DNA of 64,000 nt, taken from Candidatus Haliotispira prima (GTDB lineage: Bacteria; Spirochaetota; Spirochaetia; SP-2023). Positions 52,037 through 60,023 of this stretch are shown here, piece by piece. The translations under genes and the position numbers were made by a program. The stretch spans positions 1,550,001 through 1,614,000 of the forward strand of contig CP123443.1 in NCBI GenBank assembly GCA_029867005.1, written 5' to 3'. Positions within the stretch are counted from its first letter, which is position 1; each line of letters starts with the position of its first letter. The notes under the pieces are model-generated. The model saw only the letters and a list, made by a program, of their open reading frames with translations. It was not told the origin of the DNA and made no database searches.

Positions 52037-53106
52037 CTACTCCGTTACTAATACAGCCTTATTGTTGGCATAAATTGCAAATTCATTGCCCCCAAATCCT
52101 GCATCTATCTTAATTACAGAATTAAGGCCAAATGTTCTCATCATTCCGTCCCAAAGGTTTACGTTTGTGCCCGGTCCGGAGGCTGTGATATTGTATAAAT
52201 CATAGAATAAACCTGTTTCGAATGTACTTGTAATATTGGGAAAAGGTCGTCTGTTGGCAGGTGAAGTCGCGCTAAGGTCATATGTTATGGTGGCACCAAT
52301 CGAAAATAGATAAAACCCACTTGTCTCTATAAAATAATACCTTGTCGGAATGAGGTAGATTTCAGAATCCTTGTATTCCACGGACGGAGAGCTGCTGCCG
52401 GCAGCTATTTGACTATGAAAACGGCTGTATGTTCCCTTTGCGGTAGGATACGTGGCCGGGAAATCTTCCGTAGTAAATTTCAGTTTCTCTATGGCTGCGC
52501 CTGTAGCATCCGTTATCTCATAGAAATGAGCATAGTATTTTGTGCTCGGATGTAAAATCTCCGGCACGGCGGCAATGGCACTGATAAAGCCTGTCGCTTG
52601 CCCGTCAACAGAGACCGTTCGTTTTTCGGTAAACGCAGCCGCAGTCATTTTATCGGTCATGGAGAGATAGACAGTTCTGGGTGTCCCGTCCGCTTTCGTC
52701 TTTCGGGTGTAGAAACCCGGCAAGTCCTTTACGCCGGCATAGGCAGCCGGCTCCGTTTCCCTGCTGACCACAACGCCAATTGTTCTGACTCCTTGAGTGC
52801 CGTTGTCCAATTGTACCAGTCCCTCCCGCATGGAGACCCAAGCCATAGAGGTGTTTAGGCTTGCCGCAGCAGCGGGAGGTGCCGGGTCTTTACTCTCGGT
52901 AGAGATCGGGGCACAGCCAAGTAAAGTTACACCAATAAGAAACAGGCAAAGGAAGGGAAATAAGTAAAAAAGTTTATAATTAGTTGATATACAACGAAAT
53001 AAATGCTTGCTTTCTAAAGTAGTGTGATATTGGATATTGGATATTGGATATTGGATATTGTACTGTTCATATCTACATCAGTCAATACCTTGTTTTGTTC
53101 TTTCAC
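52037..53106 (-). CDS. Cassette G: lipoprotein, phase OFF, GTG start
   Basis: Paralogue of cassette F, sharing MAWVSMREGLVQLDNGTQG and most of the 270-residue body. The leader start codon is GTG at 53106 (CGTGAAAGAAC) where cassettes F, H and I have ATG. Array of five units, start and lipobox (LLGC) out of frame by one; ON with 6 or 3 units. The signal segment lacks one of the repeats present in F (shorter region before FLCLFLIGVTLLGC). Likely a surface lipoprotein of unknown function. Confidence 0.76.
53026..53060 (-). repeat. Heptamer array G: 5 x CAATATC (OFF)
   Basis: Five perfect units, same state as F. Confidence 0.92.
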
Positions 53107-53143
53107 GAGAGTGCTCCTGTAAAGTGGGATAGTTTCAGGGCAA

Positions 53144-53172
53144 ATTGTATATTCGTTTAGAGGTTTTGACAA
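53144..53172 (-). promoter_or_regulatory. Promoter of cassette G
   Basis: Minus strand: TTGTCA (53172-53167), 17-base spacer, TACAAT (53149-53144). Confidence 0.75.
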
Positions 53173-53330
53173 GGGGCAGGGACCACCCCTAAGTCAACCA
53201 TCCCTAAGTCAACCCCCCTGCCCCTCCAAGGGAGGGGAATTACAACAGCGGGGATTAGTTAAGTCGGATTAGACCAAAGGGGTCTAAAGCGTGTGTCTTC
53301 ACAACAGGTCAGGTGTAGTAGAGAACAACC

Positions 53331-54427
53331 CTACTCGGTTACTAACACCGTTTTTTTATTGTCATAAACTATAAAGTGATTAAGATCATCAATTGATCCG
53401 AAACTTTGATCAAGTGCAAGCGACCTAAAATCTCTTAATTTGATCATTCCATCCCAAAGAACTACATTTATATCGGGTCCTGAGGACGTAATATTATATA
53501 AATCATAGAATAACGTTGGCGTGATCGTAATTCCAAAAGGGCGCATATTGGGGGAGCTTTCCACCAGCTCCACTGGTGCCAACGCGCCGGGGGTAAAAGC
53601 ATACGGACCTCCACTTGTCCGATAATGAAATCTAAGTGGAATGAGATAGCTCTCCGTTCCCTTATATTCCATATTTGGAGAAGCACTGCCGGCCGTGATT
53701 TGATTATAAAAACGGCTGTATGTTCCTCTTGCGGTGGGGTAACTGCTTGGGAAGTCTTCCGTAGTAAATTCCAATTTTTCTATAGCCGTGCCCGCAGTAC
53801 TGCTTACCTCGTAGAAATGAACATAGTATTGGGTGTTGGGGTGCAATAGTTCGGGTGCCGAATTAATGGCGCTAACAAAGCCTGTAGCACCTCCGTCAAC
53901 AGAAATTGTTACATTGGCATTAAATTTAGCCGCAGTCATTTTATCGGTCATGGAGAGATAGACAGTTCTGGGTGTCCCGTCCGCTTTGGTCTTTCGGGTG
54001 TAGAAACCCGGCAAGTCTTTCACGCCGGCATAGGCCGGCGGCTCCGTGTCCCTGCTGACCACAACGCCAATTATTTCGGCTCCCCGGGTGCCGTTGTCCA
54101 ATTGTACCAGTCCCTCCCGCATAGAGACCCAGGCCATAGAGGTGTTTAGGCTTGCCGCAGCAGCGGGAGGTGCCGGGTCTTTACTCTCGGTAGAGATCGG
54201 GGCACAACCAAGTAAAGACACACCAATAAGAAACAGGCAAAGGAAAGGAAATAAATGGAAGAGAAAAAAATGTAAGGGAAATAAGTAGAAAAGTTTATAA
54301 TTAGTTGATATACAACGAAATAAATGCTTGCTTTCTAAAGTAGTGTGATATTGGATATTGGATATTGGATATTGGATATTGTACTGTTCATATCCACATC
54401 AGTCAATACCTTGTTTTGTTCTTTCAT
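53331..54427 (-). CDS. Cassette H: lipoprotein, phase OFF
   Basis: Most divergent member of the F-I family: same linker (STESKDPAPPAAAASLNTS) and MAWVSMREGLVQLDNGTRG start of the domain, but a different C-terminal half (ESYLIPLRFHYRTSGGPYAF, FGSIDDLNHFIVYDN). The leader ATG at 54427 and the lipobox LLGC frame differ; array of five units, ON with 6 or 3. A GTG at 54221 in the body frame would give only six residues before Cys, too short for a signal peptide. Confidence 0.76.
54347..54381 (-). repeat. Heptamer array H: 5 x CAATATC (OFF)
   Basis: Five perfect units, same state as F. Confidence 0.92.
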
Positions 54428-54464
54428 GAGAGTACTCCTCTAAGCCAGTCTGGATTTATGATTG

Positions 54465-54493
54465 ATTATATATTCGTTTAGAGATTTTGACAA
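54465..54493 (-). promoter_or_regulatory. Promoter of cassette H
   Basis: Minus strand: TTGTCA (54493-54488), 17-base spacer, TATAAT (54470-54465); consensus -10. Confidence 0.8.
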
Positions 54494-54600
54494 GGGGCAG
54501 GGACCACCCCCGGGCCAACCACCCCGGCCCCTCCCTTGGAGGGAATCAGAAGGAGCCGGAAGGAGCCTTAACAGCAGAACAAAAGTACCGGAGAATACAT

Positions 54601-55703
54601 CTACTCCGTTACTAATACCGCCTTATTGTTGGTATAAAATGCTAATGGACTCCTTGTTCCAAACCCTTCATCTATCTTAATTACGGAATTAAGGCCAAAT
54701 GTTCTCATCATTCCGTCCCAAAGGTTTACGTTTGTGCCCGGTCCGGAGGCTGTGATATTGTATAAATCATAGAATAAACCTGTTTCAAATGTACTTGCAA
54801 TATTGGGGAAAGGTCGTGTGTTGACAGGTGAATTTGGGCTAAGGTCATATGTTATGCTGGTACCAATCGAAAATACATAAAACCCACTTGTCTCTATAAA
54901 ATAAAACCTTGTCGGAATGAGGTAGATTTCAGAAGCCTTGTATTCCACGGCCGGAGAGCTGCTGCCGGCAGCTATTTGACTATGAAAACTGCTGTATGTT
55001 CCCCTTGTGGTGGGGTAACTGCTTGGGAAGTCTTCCGTAGTAAATTCCAGTCTCTCTATGGCTGCGCCTGTAGCATCCGTAGCATCGGTTATCTCATAGA
55101 AATGAGCATAGTATTTTGTGCTCGGATGTAAAATCTCCGGCGCGGCGGCAATGGCACGGACAAAGCCTCTCGCTTGCCCGTCAACAGAGACCACTCGTTT
55201 TCCGGTAAACGCAGCCGCAGTCATTTTATCGGTCATCGACAAATAGACGGTTCTGGGTGTCCCGTCCGCTTTCGTCTTTCGGGTGTAGAAACCCGGCAAG
55301 TCTTTCACACTTGCATAGGCCGGCGGCTCCGTTTCCCTGCTGACTATAACACCAATTATTCTGACTCCCCGGGTGCCGTTGTCCAGTTGTACCAGTCCCT
55401 CCCGCATGGAGACCCAAGCCATAGAGGTGTTTAGGCTTGCCGCAGCAGCCGGAGGTGCCGGGTCTTTACTCTCGGTAGAGATCGGGGCACAACCGAGTAA
55501 AGTTACACCAATAAGAAACAGAGAAAGAAAGAAGAAAAGACAAAAACGGAAAAAAAATGAGTGAAAATACTTATAATTAGTTGATATACAAAGAAATAAA
55601 GGCTTGCTTTCTAAAGTAGTGTGATATTGGATATTGGATATTGGATATTGGATATTGTACTGTTCATATCCGCATCCGTCAATACCTTGTTTTGTTCCTT
55701 CAT
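54601..55703 (-). CDS. Cassette I: lipoprotein, phase OFF
   Basis: Paralogue of F and G, almost identical over most of the body (TPRTVYLSMTDKMTAAAFTG, ATKYYAHFYEITDAT-like segment), ending FYTNNKAVLVTE. The leader ATG at 55703 leads through five heptamers into a stop; the lipobox LLGC frame is one base off. ON with 6 or 3 units. Upstream of its promoter lies a 15-bp tandem repeat stretch. Confidence 0.76.
55623..55657 (-). repeat. Heptamer array I: 5 x CAATATC (OFF)
   Basis: Five perfect units, same state as F. Confidence 0.92.
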
Positions 55704-55740
55704 GAGAGTGCTCCTCTAAGCCAGTCTGGATTTATGATTG

Positions 55741-55769
55741 ATTATATATTCGTTTAGAGGTTTTGACAA
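55741..55769 (-). promoter_or_regulatory. Promoter of cassette I
   Basis: Minus strand: TTGTCA (55769-55764), 17-base spacer, TATAAT (55746-55741). Confidence 0.8.
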
Positions 55770-55790
55770 GGGGCAGTCCTCCCCCGGCAC

Positions 55791-55835
55791 AACCACCCCT
55801 AAGTCAACCACCCCTAAGTCAACCACCCCTAAGTC
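55791..55835. repeat. 3 x 15-bp repeat between cassettes I and J
   Basis: AACCACCCCTAAGTC repeated three times. A two-copy version lies near 53184-53213. Next to it is a GC-rich stretch (55836-55930) with an inverted GGGCAGGGCAGG motif. Confidence 0.8.
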
Positions 55836-55988
55836 AACCTGCCCTGCCCCTCCAAGGGAGGGGCAGGGCAGGTGAGCCTGTCGGGTCGGTAGGTGAGCTT
55901 GTCGAACCTTGGTAAGGGGGGGGGCGCGCGCGCCGCTTATCCCCGAGCCCGGGCCATTGAGCGGAGTCGAAATGCCCCAAGCTAAAAG

Positions 55989-56972
55989 CTACCGAAATCT
56001 GGGAGGTGTATGAGCCGTACTTACACGGGAACCTGTGAGAATGTGTGTATAATCTGTTACCTGACTTACAGTCCAACCTGAAATATCCTGGTCAAAGACT
56101 CTCGCGGAAAAGAACATCTGGTTCATATTGATAACATCGGAGACATCCCAAGCTCCTATGGGTTGATTGAATTCGTCAGCATAAGAAAACATCAGTTGCA
56201 TATTCCTAACATCGGAAACATTCCAATCTCCTATCGGTTGATTGAAGACACTAGCAGCGAAAAACATCCGTTGCATATTCGTAACATCGGAGACATCCCA
56301 AGCTCCTATGGGTTGATTGAATTTGTCAGCATAAGAAAACATCAGTTGCATATTCGTAACACCGGAAACATCCCAGCCCGAAACATCTCCATTAAAAGTA
56401 GCGTTTCTTTCGAAGACTTGGCTCATATCCGTGATTTTACGTACATCTATGTGGTTGAGGTCGGCAGTAGCTCCCAAATTGGTAATTAGTGTCTGTAAGG
56501 CGGCCTTGTCAGCAGGTTGCTCCGTATACCAGCGGGCGTAGAGCGTCATACTGCCCGTCACCGGTTTGGTGTAATCGTACTTGGTCTTGCCCGTGTGTCC
56601 TGTCGCTGCGCCCACGGTGTACCAATCCCCAAAATAGTAGGTCGTGCCGCCGCTCGCCGCTTTGGTCGGGGCCGTTATGGTTTGGCTTAGCGTCGTGCCC
56701 CCGGTTACCACCGACGGAGGCAAAGCACTGCCTCCGTCGGTTTGGAAGCTGACGGTGTATTTTTTTGTAGTAGAAGAGCTTGTGCCCAGATCGACACAGG
56801 CGGACAGAAAGAAGACCGGAACGAATAGAAAAAGGAGGAATAAAAGACCGGATGGTAGCGAAAGTAAATGCCTATTCTCTAAATGATATTGGATATTGGA
56901 TATTGGATATTGGATATTGGATATTGTACTGTTTATGCCGATGTCAGTCAAGATGTTCTTTTGTTCTTTCAC
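55989..56972 (-). CDS. Cassette J: BspA-like lipoprotein, phase ON, GTG start
   Basis: Continuous 327-residue frame from GTG 56972: leader MKEQKNILTDIGINST, six heptamers coding ISNIQYP repeats, hydrophobic LLFLLFLFVPVFFLSAC with the lipidated Cys at about residue 59, Flg_new/InlB-like module (YTVSFQTDGGSALPPS ... SMTLYARW) and five 25-residue BspA/DUF285 repeats ending in FDQDISGWTVSQVTDY. It is the shortest of the five BspA cassettes and the only expressible gene of the right cluster. Its family members A-D are 46-53 kb away on the other strand. Confidence 0.88.
   Translation of the reverse strand: MKEQKNILTDIGINSTISNIQYPISNIQYHLENRHLLSLPSGLLFLLFLFVPVFFLSACVDLGTSSSTTKKYTVSFQTDGGSALPPSVVTGGTTLSQTITAPTKAASGGTTYYFGDWYTVGAATGHTGKTKYDYTKPVTGSMTLYARWYTEQPADKAALQTLITNLGATADLNHIDVRKITDMSQVFERNATFNGDVSGWDVSGVTNMQLMFSYADKFNQPIGAWDVSDVTNMQRMFFAASVFNQPIGDWNVSDVRNMQLMFSYADEFNQPIGAWDVSDVINMNQMFFSARVFDQDISGWTVSQVTDYTHILTGSRVSTAHTPPRFR
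56885..56926 (-). repeat. Heptamer array J: 6 x CAATATC (ON)
   Basis: Six perfect units; leader and lipobox are in one frame. The count agrees with the prediction that 6 units is ON for F-I. Confidence 0.93.
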
Positions 56973-57009
56973 GAGAATGCTCCTGCAAAGTGGGATAGTT
57001 TCAGACTAA

Positions 57010-57038
57010 ATTGTATATTCGCTTAGATTTTTTGACAA
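57010..57038 (-). promoter_or_regulatory. Promoter of cassette J
   Basis: Minus strand: TTGTCA (57038-57033), 17-base spacer, TACAAT (57015-57010). Confidence 0.75.
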
Positions 57039-57076
57039 GGGGGGAGGACCACCCCCTCCAAAGGAGGGGCAGGGCA

Positions 57077-57135
57077 GGTAAGCCTGTCGGATCGGTAAGT
57101 GAGCCTGTCGGATCGGTAGGTGAGCCTGTCGAACC
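57077..57135. repeat. About 20-bp tandem repeat upstream of cassette J
   Basis: Three units of GTGAGCCTGTCGGATCGGTA type. Similar units occur at 55872-55912. Confidence 0.75.
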
Positions 57136-57248
57136 TTAGAGTGCTCCTTCAGGCAAAATGGGCAAATGGATAAAGCGAGATTGCAGCTTAGTTGTATACC
57201 AACTCAGAAAATTTGACAATGGTAGTATCCCACAATATACTTCGTTGC

Positions 57249-57295
57249 GAGAATACATTTATTTATTTATTCGAGAATACATTTATTTATTTATT
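57249..57295 (+). repeat. 24-bp tandem duplication before the lipoprotein hydrolase gene
   Basis: CGAGAATACATTTATTTATT twice in tandem (with ATTT microsatellite inside), about 70 bases before ATG 57365. It could alter promoter spacing or act as an AT-rich upstream element. Confidence 0.75.
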
Positions 57296-57364
57296 AATGC
57301 TGTTGATACGTTAAATTTGCATTTAGTCATTCTAACAAATCTTTGGTATATCAGGTGGATAGAT

Positions 57365-58381
57365 ATGATGAATAAAATTTCGGTATGGGTATTATTGCTG
57401 TTATTTATATCTTGTAGCCCCCCGGGTGACGACCCAATAAAAGAGGACACGAAAAAAGACAGCGATTGGCGAACAGTATCCTATCAGGGAAAATACGGGA
57501 ATTACCGCTATACGCAAGCGGAGCTCCCGGATGCTACAAGCTTATTCGAAATACAGACCGGAACGAGATACACCGGAACAAGTGCAAGCCCGAACGTCAT
57601 AGTGTACTCTCAGGGTGGCCCCGGCGAAAAATTAAACTCCGACTTTGGTTATAAAGACCTTTTTGACGAACTGAGCACCCAGTCCGATTGGCAAGTCGTC
57701 AAAGTCTACCAGAAACAAATACTGAATTTGAAGTCGGAATTTGCCCTTGCAGAAATCACGGCAAATGAAGGAGCGGCGGCGGCCTCCTGGAGCAGCGCAG
57801 CTTTATTCAAGGTAGCCAAGTATTGGAACACCACCAAAGGGAAAAAAGTCTACATAATATCCCACTCATACGGTTCATTTTTAGTACCTAAAATGCTGGC
57901 CGACTGGAAGTACGAAGATTATGTCGAAAAGGTATTGGTATTGGCCGGACGTTTGCAAATGCCCAGTGCTGTCTACGACATATTTGCTGCCGGAAATGCC
58001 ATTGGCTTTCAGGACGGCGATGGAGACGGCCTGTTTCGCGAAACAGTTGCTCCTCTGGAGATAACCCGAACTGCAACTGATGCAGCATACGTACCACAGG
58101 ACACGGTTCTAACGAAAACGGAGTTTTTTTACTGGACAAGAAACTCCCGTAAATTACAGAGTGGGGTCGGACAATTTGACTATGTCGATATATACCAAAA
58201 AAATAATGTTCCGCTGACCAAAGTGCTCTTCGCCTCGGGCAAAAAGGATCCTGCTGTGGGATATTTCACGGACACTGAAATCAGCTTTGCGCGGACCAGT
58301 GCCAACTATCATGACTCAGACGGCACTCATTCCGTCTCCGAACCCGCTGATCTGAAGGCCTATGTCCGGTTCCTCGAATAA
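57365..58381 (+). CDS. Lipoprotein with alpha/beta-hydrolase fold
   Basis: 338 residues from ATG 57365 (AGGTGG 8 bases upstream; a longer frame from 57158 only reads AT-rich repeat DNA). Signal MNKISVWVLLLLFISC with lipidated Cys17. Hydrolase features: VIVYSQGGPGEKLNSDFGY (oxyanion loop), nucleophile elbow VYIISHSYGSFLVP (Ser in SHSYG), later Asp/His candidates around FASGKKDP and NYHDSDGTHS. Likely a periplasmic or surface esterase/peptidase-like enzyme; substrate unknown. It has no heptamer array, unlike its neighbours. Ends just before a strong hairpin. Confidence 0.8.
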   Translation: MMNKISVWVLLLLFISCSPPGDDPIKEDTKKDSDWRTVSYQGKYGNYRYTQAELPDATSLFEIQTGTRYTGTSASPNVIVYSQGGPGEKLNSDFGYKDLFDELSTQSDWQVVKVYQKQILNLKSEFALAEITANEGAAAASWSSAALFKVAKYWNTTKGKKVYIISHSYGSFLVPKMLADWKYEDYVEKVLVLAGRLQMPSAVYDIFAAGNAIGFQDGDGDGLFRETVAPLEITRTATDAAYVPQDTVLTKTEFFYWTRNSRKLQSGVGQFDYVDIYQKNNVPLTKVLFASGKKDPAVGYFTDTEISFARTSANYHDSDGTHSVSEPADLKAYVRFLE

Positions 58382-58400
58382 AACCGGCAGAACATAGCAG

Positions 58401-58434
58401 CCAAGCAAGGCCCGGATGCACGGGCCTTGCTTGG
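58401..58434 (+). terminator. Hairpin after the lipoprotein hydrolase gene
   Basis: Perfect 14-bp stem (58401-58414 with 58421-58434), 6-base loop, no T run. Probably a terminator or 3' stabiliser. Confidence 0.6.
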
Positions 58435-58584
58435 CCGGCCCGCTTATAATCTATACATCACATCCCAATAAAATCGAATAATAAGTAGCTTGCAGATCTT
58501 CTTGTTTTTTAGTTGTCTCTTAGGTAAAATGCCCGGAGGGCGTGAATAGCCCTGCATCTTTCCACAAAAACGGGGGTTGTACCT

Positions 58585-59898
58585 ATGGCAGAAGCACTTT
58601 CTCAGGACTCCGGTCTTGCGACTAAAGCATTACACGCTGGCTTAGAGCTCCAGCAATCTGAATCCCAGACAGAAATTGTTCACCGTACCACGGCCTTTCA
58701 TTTTAAAAACAGTGAACATGCTGCGAACCTTTTTGGTTTGAAAGAACTGGGGCAAATATATACACGTTTAACCAACCCGACACAAGACATGTTAGAAGCC
58801 CGCATGGCGGCCTTGGATGGCGGTGCTGCGGCCTTGGCCGTGGCCTCGGGAACCAGTGCCATTTTTTATACCATTATTAATATTCTCCGGCATGGCGATG
58901 AATTGGTCGCTTCGCGGAACTTGTATGGCGGCACATACGTCATGCTCACCTCTATTCTCCCTCAACTGGGTATCCGTACGGTACTTGTCGACCCATGCAA
59001 ACCGGAAGAGTTTGAAAGCGCAATTAATGAGCGCACTCGTCTGATTTTGGTGGAGACCATTGGCAATCCGTTACTGGAGCTGATTGATCTGGAAGCAATA
59101 GCCACCATTGCTCAAAAACACAAGTTGCCATTGGCCGTGGACAGCACTTTCACCCCGCCCTGTTTATTGCGCCCGATTGAACACGGTGCCAATATTGTCA
59201 TTCACTCCTTAACCAAATGGTATAACGGCCACGCGAATTTGGTCGGCGGCGGCGTAGTCGATGCCGGTAATTTTGACTGGAGTGACCCTAAATTCGACCT
59301 GTATAACGAGCCGGAAGCAAGCTATCACGGCCTGCGCTTTGGGCACGACTTGGGAGGTCTGCAAGCCTTGGCCTTTGTTCTGCGCATGCGCACCATTCCT
59401 TTGCGCAACCTCGGAGCCGCTATTGCCCCCGACAATGCCTGGCAAGTCATGCAGGGTGTGAAGACCTTGTCCCTGCGATTGGAGCGGCAAAGTGAGAACG
59501 CTCTGGCCCTTGCGCGGTTTCTACAGGAAAAAGAGACAATCGCCTGGGTCCGCTACCCCGGCTTGGAAAGTGACCCGAGTTACAGCCTGGCACAAAAATA
59601 CCTGCCAAAAAGCAACAAAGACGGCGGGCAGTTGGCAGGCGGCATGATTTCCTTTGCTTTTAAGGGTGGCCGTGCCGAAGGACAGAGTTTCATTGATAAG
59701 CTCAAACTCTTTTCTCTCGTTGCCAATGTGGGCGATGTCCGTTCTCTGGCCATTCACCCTGCCAGTACCACCCACTCGCAGTTATCTGCAAAAGAGTTGG
59801 CCGATTCCGGTCTCGATGAAGGGTTGGTCCGTTTTTCGATCGGTATTGAAGACCTTGCCGATTTGAAAAAAGATATTGTCCAGGCACTGTCCCGCTGA
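58585..59898 (+). CDS. metY: O-acetylhomoserine aminocarboxypropyltransferase/sulfhydrylase
   Basis: 437 residues, Cys/Met-metabolism PLP family. LATKALHAGLELQQSESQ, YTRLTNPTQDMLEARMAALDGG (PLP phosphate and substrate loop), VASGTSAIFYTIINIL, ETIGNPLLELIDLEAI, VDSTFTPPCLLRPIEHGA, the PLP-binding Lys in VIHSLTKWYNGH, and C-terminal FSLVANVGDVRSLAIHPAST then VRFSIGIED. It forms homocysteine from O-acetylhomoserine and sulfide, matching the predicted acetyl-type MetA. The length above 420 and the SLVANVGDxxSL block favour MetY over a gamma-synthase. The 200 bases upstream contain no riboswitch fold I recognise. Confidence 0.9.
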   Translation: MAEALSQDSGLATKALHAGLELQQSESQTEIVHRTTAFHFKNSEHAANLFGLKELGQIYTRLTNPTQDMLEARMAALDGGAAALAVASGTSAIFYTIINILRHGDELVASRNLYGGTYVMLTSILPQLGIRTVLVDPCKPEEFESAINERTRLILVETIGNPLLELIDLEAIATIAQKHKLPLAVDSTFTPPCLLRPIEHGANIVIHSLTKWYNGHANLVGGGVVDAGNFDWSDPKFDLYNEPEASYHGLRFGHDLGGLQALAFVLRMRTIPLRNLGAAIAPDNAWQVMQGVKTLSLRLERQSENALALARFLQEKETIAWVRYPGLESDPSYSLAQKYLPKSNKDGGQLAGGMISFAFKGGRAEGQSFIDKLKLFSLVANVGDVRSLAIHPASTTHSQLSAKELADSGLDEGLVRFSIGIEDLADLKKDIVQALSR

Positions 59899-59927
59899 GA
59901 ACACAGCAAAGAATTTCTCTGTAACCC

Positions 59928-59995
59928 TGCCTTTGATAGCCGGACCGGACTGCAATGAAAGCATCCGGTCTGTGGTATCAAAGGCATCTATTTTT
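59928..59995 (+). terminator. Large terminator hairpin after metY
   Basis: TGCCTTTGATA (59928-59938) pairs with TATCAAAGGCA (59976-59986); an inner ACCGGA/TCCGGT stem is nested. A T5 tract follows at 59991. It lies between the convergent metY and insertase-sulfatase genes. Confidence 0.7.
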
Positions 59996-60023
59996 GCATT
60001 TACTACTTTTGCATTTAGCTCTT

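Noticed and set aside
51781..56926. Plus-strand frames reading YWILDIGYWI across the minus-strand arrays
   Set aside because: They are translations of the heptamer arrays on the wrong strand, opposite promoters and leaders that read the other way.
58435..58584. SAM riboswitch upstream of metY
   Set aside because: I could not match the conserved SAM-I core or a terminator/antiterminator pair.
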